Positions 8,413 to 15,740 of a stretch of DNA of 19,179 bases are shown in pieces (position 1 is the first letter of the stretch; the number at the start of each line of letters is the position of its first letter). The stretch comes from Rhodoluna sp. GTDB taxonomy: Bacteria; Actinomycetota; Actinomycetes; Actinomycetales; Microbacteriaceae. Position numbers and translations under genes: made by a program. The notes under the pieces are model-generated. The model was not told the DNA's origin, did no database searches, and saw only the letters and a program-made list of their open reading frames with translations. The stretch spans positions 1 to 19,179 of the forward strand of contig JALQVK010000014.1 of assembly GCA_023260375.1 (NCBI GenBank), read 5' to 3'.

Positions 8413-9745
8413 AGAAGTTGCCTACGACGCACTTTTGGCCGTCGAGCGTCAAGACGCTTACTTGAACCTTGTACTTCCAAAGGCCTTGGCTAAAGCACGA
8501 TTGTCAAACGTCGACGCCGCCTTTGCCACCGAACTTGCTTATGGAACCTCTCGTTGGCAGGGGCTTTATGACTGGATTATCGAGGACGCCACCGGTCGTG
8601 AAACTTCCTACATTGATTTCGATGCATTGATTGTTATTCGGCTTGGAGCCCATCAACTTCTTGAGCTTAATACTCCTGCTCACGCTGCAATCTTTGAGAT
8701 GGTAAACCTAGCTAAGAAGCGACTAAAAGCGTCCGTGGTCGGCTTCATCAACGCGGCTCTGAGACGCATCTCGGAACGACCCCGCAAGGTATGGATCGAG
8801 CGATTGCATGACTCTGGTCTAAGTTCTGAAGCAATCAACAGCATCGAATTTTCACATCCACTTTGGGTTACCCGAGCATTGAAACTCGCGCTACAGTCTG
8901 AGGGTGCCGCGGATGAACTTGTAGCTGCGCTAATTTCAGACAATGAAGCACCAAAAGTTAATTTGGTGGCTTTGCCTGGAAAAAAATCGGAAATTGAATC
9001 AACACTTTCCAAGGAAGGTGTTTCGCCGCTCGGGTATGTTCTGAATTACGGGGATCCGAGTAAATTAGCTGGGGTTTCCACTGGAGCCATGCGTGTTCAA
9101 GATCAAGGTTCTCAACTCGCCGCAATGGCGCTGGCGTCTGTAAAAACAGACAGCAAATCGAAGGAATGGTTAGACCTTTGCGCAGGTCCAGGCGGTAAGG
9201 CAGTCTTACTGGCAGCTCTCGCCAGGCAATCAGGGGCACTTTTGACTACAAACGAGGTTTCTGAACATCGGGCCACATTAGTCGCCACGGCACTTCGTCA
9301 CAGTGGATTTGAAGCCAAGCAAATGCAAGTTGATGGCCGAAAACTTGCATCAGAGGCCAAGTTTGACCGCGTTCTTCTCGATGCTCCTTGCACCGGGTTA
9401 GGCGCTCTTCGTAGGCGTCCTGAGTCGCGTTGGCGCAAAAACGCTGAAGACCTAAAAGACCTCTCGGTATTGCAGCGTGAACTGATTGAATCAGCCTGGA
9501 ACGCCTTATTACCAGGTGGAGTACTTGGCTACGTGACCTGTTCGCCACACCCAACCGAGACCACCGGTCAAGTCGAATGGTTATTACGAACTTTCCAAGA
9601 TTCTGAGCTTCTGAATGCCACAGCTGAATTGATGACCATCAATCCGCTACTGAATCTCAATCCCAGCCGGAAAACCGTACAACTTTGGCCGCACCGCAAT
9701 GACACCGACGCCATGTTTATTGCCCTAGTTCAGAAACGAAAGTAG
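8399..9745 (+). CDS. rsmB: 16S rRNA (cytosine-C5) methyltransferase, RsmB/Sun family
   Basis: Methylates a cytosine of 16S rRNA (C967 in E. coli numbering) using S-adenosylmethionine. The 448-residue protein has two parts. The N-terminal NusB-like RNA-binding helical domain begins REVAYDALLAVERQDAYLNLVLPKAL and runs to about residue 140. The C-terminal Rossmann methyltransferase domain has SAM-binding LDLCAGPGGK (258-267). Its two conserved cysteines are Cys331 in LLDAPCTGLGALRRRPE and Cys381 in VTCSPHPTE. ATG 8399 is chosen over GTG 8393 because AGGTG at 8391-8395 can serve it as a short-spaced Shine-Dalgarno. The start lies 14 nt inside fmt. The family and domain order are clear; the exact target base is by family analogy. 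Confidence 0.93.
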   Translation: MSNSREVAYDALLAVERQDAYLNLVLPKALAKARLSNVDAAFATELAYGTSRWQGLYDWIIEDATGRETSYIDFDALIVIRLGAHQLLELNTPAHAAIFEMVNLAKKRLKASVVGFINAALRRISERPRKVWIERLHDSGLSSEAINSIEFSHPLWVTRALKLALQSEGAADELVAALISDNEAPKVNLVALPGKKSEIESTLSKEGVSPLGYVLNYGDPSKLAGVSTGAMRVQDQGSQLAAMALASVKTDSKSKEWLDLCAGPGGKAVLLAALARQSGALLTTNEVSEHRATLVATALRHSGFEAKQMQVDGRKLASEAKFDRVLLDAPCTGLGALRRRPESRWRKNAEDLKDLSVLQRELIESAWNALLPGGVLGYVTCSPHPTETTGQVEWLLRTFQDSELLNATAELMTINPLLNLNPSRKTVQLWPHRNDTDAMFIALVQKRK

Positions 9746-9748
9746 TTT
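9720..9748 (+). promoter_or_regulatory. Putative promoter of rpe, leaderless architecture
   Basis: TTGCCC (9720-9725) and TAGTTT (9743-9748) are separated by exactly 17 bp. The second hexamer ends 6 nt before the rpe ATG (9755) and starts with the rsmB stop codon. This puts the predicted transcription start at or next to the ATG. AGGA at 9749-9752 is too close to the start (2 nt) to be a good Shine-Dalgarno. Of the boundary promoters here this one has the best -35. Confidence 0.5.
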
Positions 9749-9754
9749 AGGACT

Positions 9755-10420
9755 ATGACGGCACTAATCCACCCGAGTATTCTTTCGGCTGACTTCGCGA
9801 ATTTTCAAACCGAATTCGTCAGTATTTCTAGTGCAGATGCCATCCACGTAGATGTTATGGATGGTCATTTCGTACCCAATCTGACTTTTGGTTTGCCTGT
9901 AGTGAAGCGTCTTGTGCAAATTTCCGAACTTCCAATTGACGTTCACCTGATGATCGAAAACGTAGATTTCTTAGCAGTGAGCTATGCCGATACCGGTGCC
10001 GCTAGCGTCACTTTCCATCAAGAAGCGTCGGTCGAACCCGTCAAACTCGCTCGTCAATTGAGGGCAGCAGGGGCTAAGGCTTCGATTGCTGTCAAACCAG
10101 GCACAGGACTCGAATTCGTATTAGATAACCTGAGCGAATTCGACATGGTCCTTGTGATGACCGTGGAACCTGGTTTTGGTGGTCAGAGTTTCATGTCGGA
10201 CATGATGCCAAAAGTTGAGCAGGCGCGTGCCGAGATTGATCGACTAGGACTAAACATACGCTTACAGGTGGATGGCGGAATTGACGAAAACACCATTAAA
10301 GTAGCCGCGCAAGCCGGAGCAGACACCTTTGTTGCAGGCAGTTCGGTCTTCTCAAAATCAGACCGCAACGGTCAAATCGAATTGTTGCGAGACATTGCAA
10401 ACAAGGCATTCGATTACTAA
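9755..10420 (+). CDS. rpe: Ribulose-phosphate 3-epimerase
   Basis: Interconverts D-ribulose 5-phosphate and D-xylulose 5-phosphate in the pentose phosphate pathway, which feeds ribose 5-phosphate and so PRPP. The 221-residue TIM barrel begins with the canonical IHPSILSADFANF. Metal and catalytic residues are visible: Ser11, His31 and Asp33 in IHVDVMDGHFVPNLTFG, His64 in DVHLMI, and Asp173 in LQVDGGI. The phosphate-binding segments are TVEPGFGGQSF (137-147) and VAGSSVF near the end. Length and motif order match the family. The gene sits 9 nt after rsmB but has its own promoter-like sequence. hisE follows after 31 nt. Its place before the histidine genes makes metabolic sense, since histidine synthesis starts from PRPP. 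Confidence 0.96.
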   Translation: MTALIHPSILSADFANFQTEFVSISSADAIHVDVMDGHFVPNLTFGLPVVKRLVQISELPIDVHLMIENVDFLAVSYADTGAASVTFHQEASVEPVKLARQLRAAGAKASIAVKPGTGLEFVLDNLSEFDMVLVMTVEPGFGGQSFMSDMMPKVEQARAEIDRLGLNIRLQVDGGIDENTIKVAAQAGADTFVAGSSVFSKSDRNGQIELLRDIANKAFDY

Positions 10421-10433
10421 AGCATTGAATTCG

Positions 10434-10444
10434 TAGGTTAACCT
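10434..10444 (+). promoter_or_regulatory. Putative -10 region for the his-trp unit
   Basis: TAGGTTAACCT contains two -10-like hexamers sharing a T: TAGGTT (10434-10439) and TAACCT (10439-10444). The second ends 7 nt before the hisE ATG (10452), the spacing expected for a leaderless mRNA. GAAGG (10446-10450) is only 1 nt from the ATG, too close for a normal ribosome binding site. Nearly the same sequence, TAGGTTAGACT, precedes gltB. No clear -35 is seen. Confidence 0.45.
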
Positions 10445-10451
10445 TGAAGGT

Positions 10452-10715
10452 ATGACCACTTTTTCCGAGCTATTCAGTGAACTGCAACTCAAGGCAATAG
10501 AGCGCCCTGCAGACTCACATACGGTCAAGTGGTTGGACGCAGGTGTCCACACCATCGGTAAGAAGATTGTCGAAGAAGCCGCCGAAGTTTGGATGGCCGC
10601 CGAACATGAATCCAACGAACGCACGGCTGAGGAAATTAGCCAGTTGCTCTACCACGTCCAAGTCCTAATGATTTCCAAAGGCATCAGCCTTGGTGAAGTC
10701 GAAAATAAGCTCTAG
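10452..10715 (+). CDS. hisE: Phosphoribosyl-ATP pyrophosphatase
   Basis: Second step of histidine synthesis: hydrolyses phosphoribosyl-ATP to phosphoribosyl-AMP and pyrophosphate. The 87-residue all-helical MazG-like protein has the metal-binding acidic motifs [18 protein letters not shown] (about 37-54) and [17 protein letters not shown] (59-75). The [16 protein letters not shown] segment before them and the overall length match the stand-alone HisE of mycobacteria. The start ATG 10452 is followed directly by the conserved FSELFSEL helix. It is the first gene of the his-trp run, and the hisG ATG lies 8 nt after its stop. HisI is a separate gene further on, so this lineage does not use the fused HisIE of enterobacteria. 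Confidence 0.94.
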   Translation: MTTFSELFSELQLKAIERPADSHTVKWLDAGVHTIGKKIVEEAAEVWMAAEHESNERTAEEISQLLYHVQVLMISKGISLGEVENKL

Positions 10716-10723
10716 AGGTTCAA

Positions 10724-11563
10724 ATGTTAAGAGTTGCTATCCCGAACAAAGGGATTCTTTCAGATACTGCAATCACTATGCTTCGCGAAGCTGGTTATGC
10801 TACCCGCCGCGACCAAAAGGAATTGCACGTTATCGACAGCGATAACAACATCGAGTTCTTTTATCTCCGACCACGTGACATTGCTACCTATGTTGGTTCT
10901 GGTTCGTTAGATGTTGGTCTGACCGGCTTAGATCTTCTTCTTGATTCAAGATCCCCAGCCGAATTGGTCGAAGATCTGCGATTCGGTGAATCCACTTTCC
11001 GTTTTGCCGGCCCCGTTGGTTCTTTCAAGTCATTGAAAGATCTTGAGGGTAAGCGAGTTGCCACAGCCTATGTTCAGCTGGTTGAAGACTATCTCGCCAA
11101 AGAAGGCATTTCCGTAGAGCTTGTGAAACTTGATGGCGCCGTTGAAACCGCCGTTCGTCTTGGAGTCGCCGACGCCGTTGCCGACGTAGTGTCTACAGGA
11201 AATACCCTTCGTCAAGCCGGTCTAGAGATCTTTGGCCCTGTTTTGCTTCACTCCACGGCACACTTAATTAGTGCTCCTGGAAAGGCCGGCATTGCAGCCA
11301 GTTTGCTTCGACGCCTACGTGGTGTCGTTGTTGCTCGTGAGTACGTGATCTTCGACTACGACTGTCCAGCAGATTTGGTCGAGCGAGCTTCAGAGATCAC
11401 TCCAGGTATTGAGTCACCTACCGTTTCGCCATTGCGCGATCAAGACTGGGTTGCGGTTCGTGCTTTGGTTAAGGCATCTGAAACCAACAGCACCATGGAC
11501 GCGCTCTATGAACTTGGAGCTCGAGCGATTCTGGTTAGTGCGATTCACGCTGCAAGAATCTAA
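10724..11563 (+). CDS. hisG: ATP phosphoribosyltransferase (long form)
   Basis: First, committed step of histidine synthesis: joins ATP and PRPP. The 279-residue protein is the long form. Its catalytic domain begins [15 protein letters not shown], and the PRPP-binding loop is [14 protein letters not shown] (150-163). The C-terminal ACT-like regulatory domain (about residues 205-279, including [12 protein letters not shown] and [20 protein letters not shown]) binds histidine for feedback inhibition in studied relatives. It should therefore not need HisZ. A clear Shine-Dalgarno, AGAGG (10714-10718), lies 5 nt before ATG 10724 and overlaps the hisE stop. The TAA stop shares its last A with the hisF ATG (TAATG), which favours translational coupling. 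Confidence 0.96.
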   Translation: MLRVAIPNKGILSDTAITMLREAGYATRRDQKELHVIDSDNNIEFFYLRPRDIATYVGSGSLDVGLTGLDLLLDSRSPAELVEDLRFGESTFRFAGPVGSFKSLKDLEGKRVATAYVQLVEDYLAKEGISVELVKLDGAVETAVRLGVADAVADVVSTGNTLRQAGLEIFGPVLLHSTAHLISAPGKAGIAASLLRRLRGVVVAREYVIFDYDCPADLVERASEITPGIESPTVSPLRDQDWVAVRALVKASETNSTMDALYELGARAILVSAIHAARI

Positions 11564-12324
11564 TGTCCCTAACTGTTCGCGTAATCCCATGTCTGGATGT
11601 GGCTGAAGGCCGAGTCGTCAAGGGTGTGAATTTCGAGAATCTGCGAGACGCCGGAGATCCGATCGAACTTGCCAATTACTACTACCAGTCAGGCGCAGAC
11701 GAACTGACCTTTCTTGATGTAAAGGCAACTGTCGATAACCGCTCGACAATGTATGAATTGGTTTCAAAAACTGCAGAGCAAATTTTCATTCCTTTGACTG
11801 TCGGCGGGGGAGTGAGAGCGGTTTCTGATGTTGGCAATTTACTTTCAGCAGGAGCCGACAAGGTGAGTGTTTCTTCAGCCGCTATTGCTAGACCTGAACT
11901 GTTGTCAGAGATTGCTGACCGCTATGGAAATCAGGTGTTGGTCCTTTCGCTAGACCTTAAGCTACGTGAAGGCAAAACCGACGAATGGGTGGTCACAACG
12001 CATGGCGGCCGCGAAGTAACAGACATCGATGCATTGTCATGGATTGAAAAATGTGCCGAGTTAGGCGTCGGTGAATTGTTGGTAAATAGCATCGACACCG
12101 ATGGAACCAGGTCTGGATTTGATCTAGAGCTGATTAGTGCTGTGCGGTCGGTATCTTCGCTTCCGCTAATCGCTTCGGGTGGGGCCGGAGCGGCGAAGGA
12201 CTTCGTACCTGCCGCGCTTGCTGGTGCAGATGCCGTTCTAGCTGCTTCCATCTTCCACAATCGCACCGTTACCATTGCAGAAGTAAAGGATGAATTGTTG
12301 AAAGGTGGGTTTGAAGTTCGATGA
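11563..12324 (+). CDS. hisF: Imidazole glycerol phosphate synthase, cyclase subunit
   Basis: Cyclase half of imidazole glycerol phosphate synthase. It joins ammonia from HisH with PRFAR to give imidazole glycerol phosphate and AICAR, and is a TIM barrel of 253 residues. Catalytic Asp12 ([18 protein letters not shown]) and Asp131 ([13 protein letters not shown]) correspond to the two essential aspartates of the family. The phosphate-binding segments [11 protein letters not shown] (79-89) and [12 protein letters not shown] are intact. It overlaps hisG by 1 nt (TAATG) and hisI by 4 nt (ATGA). hisH and hisA, which often adjoin hisF, are not in the window, so the partner glutaminase must be encoded elsewhere. 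Confidence 0.96.
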   Translation: MSLTVRVIPCLDVAEGRVVKGVNFENLRDAGDPIELANYYYQSGADELTFLDVKATVDNRSTMYELVSKTAEQIFIPLTVGGGVRAVSDVGNLLSAGADKVSVSSAAIARPELLSEIADRYGNQVLVLSLDLKLREGKTDEWVVTTHGGREVTDIDALSWIEKCAELGVGELLVNSIDTDGTRSGFDLELISAVRSVSSLPLIASGGAGAAKDFVPAALAGADAVLAASIFHNRTVTIAEVKDELLKGGFEVR

Positions 12325-12659
12325 CTTTTGAAAAATTAGAAAACCTTACCTTCGACGAAAAGGGTCTGATTCCAGCCATAGTCCAAGATGCCAAGTCCGG
12401 TCGTGTGATTATGTTCGCCTGGATGAATCTTGAGTCTTTGAAAGCAACCATCGAAACTGGGGAAAGCGTGTTTTTCTCGAGAAGCCGTCAAGAGTTGTGG
12501 CATAAGGGGGCTACAAGCGGAAATTTCCAGGTCGTGAAGTCAATTCAAGTTGACTGTGATTCGGATTCACTGCTAATTCAAGTTGAACCTAAAGGTCCAG
12601 CCTGCCATTCCGGAACCGAATCCTGTTTCGACTCAGGAACTATTGAGGTAAAGGCATGA
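12321..12659 (+). CDS. hisI: Phosphoribosyl-AMP cyclohydrolase
   Basis: Third histidine step: opens the adenine ring of phosphoribosyl-AMP. The 112-residue protein has the metal-binding motifs of the family. These are [12 protein letters not shown] (61-72), the magnesium motif DCDSD (78-82, with zinc ligand Cys79), and the other two zinc cysteines Cys95 and Cys102 in [12 protein letters not shown]. Length is right for a stand-alone HisI. It overlaps hisF by 4 nt at its start and trpE by 4 nt at its end, both as ATGA, so ribosomes can pass from histidine genes directly to a tryptophan gene. Confidence 0.96.
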   Translation: MTFEKLENLTFDEKGLIPAIVQDAKSGRVIMFAWMNLESLKATIETGESVFFSRSRQELWHKGATSGNFQVVKSIQVDCDSDSLLIQVEPKGPACHSGTESCFDSGTIEVKA

Positions 12660-14185
12660 GCGTAAGGAACAGTACATTTCAAGATCTCCTCGACTCGTTA
12701 GACCAAAATCGTGTCTTTCCTGTCGTTCGGGAAATTTTTTCTGATTCACTTTCGCCTCTGGGCATTTTCGAATCGCTCGCCGAAAAGAACGAGGGCTCGT
12801 TTCTCTTAGAGTCAGCAGAGCAAGGTGTTTGGTCACGTTTTTCCTTTGTTGGAGTGAAAGTTCGCGGACGCCTAGTTCAAGAGGCTGAATCTTCAGTCGA
12901 GTGGATAAGCCACGACAATCAAGGAGCACTTCCGAAAGATTTGGGGCTTGACTTGCCTCAGCAACCTTTAGACGCACTTGCGCTAATTCAAGAGGCTTGG
13001 GCTAACCGTCAAAATACACTTGAGCTACCGCTGACTTCTGGGTTGATTGGAACTATTGGCTGGGATGTAATTCGCGACATTGAAGATTTGCCGGCTGGTC
13101 CCGAAGATGACAATCCTTTTCCAAGAATCAGTTTCTCTCTTATTCAGGACCTGGTCGTTATCGATCACCAAGCTGCATCTCTGATTTTTATTTCCAATAT
13201 TTTTCTCGAGGGTCAACCTGAAACAGAACTTCGAGCGCTTTTCACAAGAGCCCAGTCTTCAATAGAAGAAATGATTCAAAAGCTCGCACAAGGATCAAAA
13301 CCGTACTTGGCTGATATCAATTTGAACTTGGAACCTGAGGTTTCATCGAATCAAACAAAAGGTTCATTCCTCGATGTCGTTGAAAAGGCCAAAGAATTTG
13401 TCCGAATCGGCGATGTTTTCCAGGTAGTCCTTTCGCAACGCTTTCAAACTCGCACAGACTCATCCGCACTTGAAATGTACAGGGTATTGCGATCGCTAAA
13501 TCCAAGCCCGTACATGTATTTACTCAATGGAAGCGACAGCCTCGGTCAGTACGCGGTTGTAGGAGCTTCGCCTGAATCTCTGGTTTCAGTTAATTCAAAT
13601 AGAGTAACTACCCATCCCATCGCGGGTTCGAGACCTCGTGGCAAAGATTGGGAAGAGGACCACTCTCTGGAACAGGATCTCCTTGCCGACCGAAAAGAGA
13701 CCGCAGAGCACTTAATGCTTGTTGACCTGGCTCGAAATGACCTATTAAAGGTTTGTCAGCCTTCTTCAGTCACTGTAAGCGAGTTCATGCAGGTACACCG
13801 TTTTAGCCACATTATGCATTTGGTTTCCACGGTTGAGGGAGACTTGACGCCAGGTCTCTCGCCAGTGGATGTCTTTAAGGCAACCTTTCCAGCCGGAACG
13901 CTTTCCGGCGCGCCAAAGCCAAGAGCTTTGGAAATCATCACCGAACTCGAGCCAACCGCTAGAGGTATCTATGGCGGGGTTGCGGGATACTTCGACTTTT
14001 CAGGTAACTCAGATCTAGCAATTGCCATTCGAACCGCTGTCATTCGCGATGGTGTTGCGACTGTTCAAGCGGGTGCAGGGATTGTTTTGGATTCCGATCC
14101 GGTCTCAGAATTCGAAGAAACTCGAAGCAAGGCTCGGGCTTCGCTCAGGGCTATCGCAGCATCGAACTCTGCGAATCGACTCTGA
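12656..14185 (+). CDS. trpE: Anthranilate synthase component I
   Basis: Large subunit of anthranilate synthase, which makes anthranilate from chorismate with ammonia supplied by TrpG. The 509-residue protein has the tryptophan feedback site LLES at residues 50-53, followed by [10 protein letters not shown]. The chorismate-binding core includes SQRF, SPYMYLL, the GSRPRG segment (about 323-328), [22 protein letters not shown] and [14 protein letters not shown] (starting about 412). The LLES motif argues for biosynthetic TrpE over a salicylate or PABA synthase. It starts in an ATGA overlap with hisI, with GAGG at 12646-12649 as a possible Shine-Dalgarno. There is no room for a trp leader peptide or attenuator directly upstream. 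trpG and trpD are absent here. Confidence 0.95.
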   Translation: MSVRNSTFQDLLDSLDQNRVFPVVREIFSDSLSPLGIFESLAEKNEGSFLLESAEQGVWSRFSFVGVKVRGRLVQEAESSVEWISHDNQGALPKDLGLDLPQQPLDALALIQEAWANRQNTLELPLTSGLIGTIGWDVIRDIEDLPAGPEDDNPFPRISFSLIQDLVVIDHQAASLIFISNIFLEGQPETELRALFTRAQSSIEEMIQKLAQGSKPYLADINLNLEPEVSSNQTKGSFLDVVEKAKEFVRIGDVFQVVLSQRFQTRTDSSALEMYRVLRSLNPSPYMYLLNGSDSLGQYAVVGASPESLVSVNSNRVTTHPIAGSRPRGKDWEEDHSLEQDLLADRKETAEHLMLVDLARNDLLKVCQPSSVTVSEFMQVHRFSHIMHLVSTVEGDLTPGLSPVDVFKATFPAGTLSGAPKPRALEIITELEPTARGIYGGVAGYFDFSGNSDLAIAIRTAVIRDGVATVQAGAGIVLDSDPVSEFEETRSKARASLRAIAASNSANRL

Positions 14186-14187
14186 AT

Positions 14188-14697
14188 ATGAGAAGAATCG
14201 TCCTGCTTGTAAATATATTTTCGCTTTTGAGTGCCTGGCTTTTCGCCTCCCAGACTTGGGCCTCTGCCGACATTATTGAATCTGGAAAAACGGTTTCGAC
14301 CTCTGGCTTGGAGGGTTATCCGCAACTGGCTTTTCTTTTGGCGACTGGAATCCTTATCCTTTGGCTATCGCGGTATATGAATTCTGTTTTCTCGAAATTT
14401 CTCACCAGTGCCGTGGTTGTGTTCTTAATCGCGGCTGCATCTCCCGTATGGTTTGACTCTGCCTCTGGGTCTCTGTCAATTTTGGGTGGTCAAATTTCTA
14501 AACTGACTGGTGTCAGCGATTGGCTGGGTCAAGGCGACCTGTTAAAAAACACTTTCTTCAATCATTTGATGGCCGACCTGTTTGTAATAGCAATCATTTT
14601 CTGGTTTCTAAGTTTGCTTTTCCTTATTTGGGCTGGCAAGCCGGGGCAAGAGCGCAAAGAATTCGTTACTCGTATCGACAATTTGCCGAGCTGGTAA
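14188..14697 (+). CDS. Trp biosynthesis-associated small membrane protein (probable)
   Basis: A 169-residue membrane protein of unknown molecular function. Four hydrophobic segments are visible at about residues 4-26, 46-62, 70-90 and 128-149. The first resembles a signal anchor (RRIVLLVNIFSLLSAWLF, then an ASA site). A Trp (position 24) follows the first segment, and the C-terminal tail is charged and probably cytoplasmic. Its place between trpE and an HGxxPAAW gene, and its layout, match the actinobacterial 'Trp biosynthesis-associated membrane protein' family (TIGR02234/Trp_oprn_chp). The assignment rests on context and topology more than on a sharp motif. ATG 14188 lies 2 nt after the trpE stop, with no clear Shine-Dalgarno. 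It is rich in Phe/Leu/Trp and otherwise unremarkable. Confidence 0.75.
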   Translation: MRRIVLLVNIFSLLSAWLFASQTWASADIIESGKTVSTSGLEGYPQLAFLLATGILILWLSRYMNSVFSKFLTSAVVVFLIAAASPVWFDSASGSLSILGGQISKLTGVSDWLGQGDLLKNTFFNHLMADLFVIAIIFWFLSLLFLIWAGKPGQERKEFVTRIDNLPSW

Positions 14698-14708
14698 GCG
14701 CTCAACGA

Positions 14709-14714
14709 TAAACT
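14709..14714 (+). promoter_or_regulatory. Possible -10 box before the HGxxPAAW-trpCBA-lgt genes
   Basis: TAAACT lies in the 47-bp gap after the small membrane protein gene and would give a leader of about 24 nt containing the AAGGA ribosome site. It is also the left arm of a 6-bp inverted repeat, TAAACT...AGTTTA (right arm 14726-14731), with an 11-nt loop. No -35 at good spacing is seen (TTGCCG at 14683-14688 is 20 bp away). An internal promoter here would let trpCBA be expressed apart from his-trpE. Confidence 0.3.
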
Positions 14715-14744
14715 TATAAGCAGAGAGTTTAAGGAAAGGCAATC

Positions 14745-14957
14745 ATGTCGGCAGATCACCCAGAAGACACTAACCACGGAGACACAGTTGCAGCATGGAC
14801 TTCCGTGACAGTAGTCATGGTCGGTTTTGCTGGCCTGGTTTTCTTCTTTTACGTTCAAAATGAAGCTCTAACTTGGGCTTCCGCTGCTGTCATTGTTGTG
14901 GGCACCGCCCTAGGTCCGGTACTGGCTGCCCTTGGTCTTGGCAAGAAGAAAAACTAA
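14745..14957 (+). CDS. HGxxPAAW-family small membrane protein
   Basis: A 70-residue protein with a charged, His/Asp-rich N terminus, the motif HGDTVAAW at residues 11-18, two hydrophobic helices (about 19-37 and 43-64) and a lysine-rich tail (GKKKN). This matches the HGxxPAAW family, small membrane proteins of unknown function commonly found beside trp genes in actinobacteria. Here the motif proline is valine (TVAAW). A good Shine-Dalgarno, AAGGA (14731-14735), lies 9 nt before ATG 14745. The stop TAA (14955-14957) abuts the presumed trpC start. The function is unknown; its constant place next to the tryptophan genes hints at a link with tryptophan or its membrane handling, but nothing in the sequence proves it. 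Confidence 0.88.
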   Translation: MSADHPEDTNHGDTVAAWTSVTVVMVGFAGLVFFFYVQNEALTWASAAVIVVGTALGPVLAALGLGKKKN

Positions 14958-14962
14958 TTTCT

Positions 14963-15736
14963 TTGCTTGAAGGACTTTATGCCGGTTCCTTAGAGGATGC
15001 GGCCACTCGTCAGAATTCAGTTTCCATCGCGGAACTAGAAGCGCGCGTATCCAAAGCCCCGATCCCCATGGACGCAATCAAAGCTTTTTCTCGCCGTGAA
15101 CAAATTCACGTGCTTGCGGAAGTTAAGCGGGCAAGTCCATCCAAAGGCGATTTGGCGGCTATCGTCGATCCGGCAGCTCTCGCGTTGCAATACCAAACCG
15201 CAGGAGCCACCGGCATCAGCGTTTTAACCGAACAACGAAAGTTCAAGGGCTCTCTGGCTGACTTGCAAGAAGTTCGCTCAAAGACTACGGTTCCGCTACT
15301 GCGTAAAGACTTCATTGCGACCGAGTATCAACTTCTTGAGGCAAGAGCCTTCGGAGCGGACATCGCATTACTCATAGTTGCCGGCCTGGATCAATCCACG
15401 CTGCGAAGACTAATGCGATTTACATTGGAGCTCGGAATGACTCCTTTTATCGAGACTCATGACCGGTCAGAGTTAGAACGCGCCCTGGATTTGGATGCCA
15501 AATTCGTGGGAGTAAACGCCAGAGATCTCTCAACTTTTGAAACAAATCGTGACCTATTCGGTGAGCTTTCGCATATGTTCCCAAGCGACGTAATCAAGGT
15601 CGCCGAATCTGCGGTTCGCAATCAGGGTGATGTTCAGCACTATAGAGACGCGGGTGCAGATGTCGTACTCGTAGGCGAAGCACTGGTCACATCCGATCCG
15701 TCGGTAACTCTCGCGAGCTTTCTTGAGGTTAAATAG
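14963..15736 (+). CDS. trpC: Indole-3-glycerol phosphate synthase
   Basis: Closes the indole ring, converting CdRP to indole-3-glycerol phosphate. It is a stand-alone TrpC TIM barrel, not fused to TrpF, of 257 residues from this start. Catalytic residues are visible: Glu53 and Lys55 in LAEVKRASPSKGDL, the lysine of LLRKDFI, the Glu of PFIETHD, the Asn of VNARDL, and Glu-Ser of VAESAV. The phosphate-site glycine after Glu-Ser, usual in AESG, is Ala. The start is unsettled. TTG 14963 is the nearest ordinary start codon and is used here. The usual N terminus, of the MSVLDEI type, aligns two codons earlier, on ATT 14957 (giving M-S-L-L-E-G), which shares an A with the preceding TAA. A TTG at 14873 would add 30 Cys/Trp-rich residues read out of frame from the previous gene and is unlikely. 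Confidence 0.92.
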   Translation: MLEGLYAGSLEDAATRQNSVSIAELEARVSKAPIPMDAIKAFSRREQIHVLAEVKRASPSKGDLAAIVDPAALALQYQTAGATGISVLTEQRKFKGSLADLQEVRSKTTVPLLRKDFIATEYQLLEARAFGADIALLIVAGLDQSTLRRLMRFTLELGMTPFIETHDRSELERALDLDAKFVGVNARDLSTFETNRDLFGELSHMFPSDVIKVAESAVRNQGDVQHYRDAGADVVLVGEALVTSDPSVTLASFLEVK

Positions 15737-15740
15737 GTAA

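Noticed and set aside
10436..10443. GGTTAACC palindrome upstream of hisE as an operator
   Set aside because: Eight bases are short enough to occur by chance, and it lies within the promoter-like box, which explains it sufficiently.
11931..12275. 114-codon minus-strand open frame inside hisF
   Set aside because: Antisense shadow of a clearly conserved gene. Its low-complexity Ser/Ala/Pro composition is typical of reverse-frame reading.
12633..12977. 114-codon minus-strand open frame over the hisI-trpE junction
   Set aside because: It lies opposite two confidently identified genes, with no motif or ribosome site of its own.
14873..14962. N-terminal extension of TrpC from TTG 14873, or a fusion with the HGxxPAAW gene
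   Set aside because: The added residues are a Cys/Trp/Arg-rich off-frame reading of the HGxxPAAW gene, and that gene has an intact frame with its own stop.
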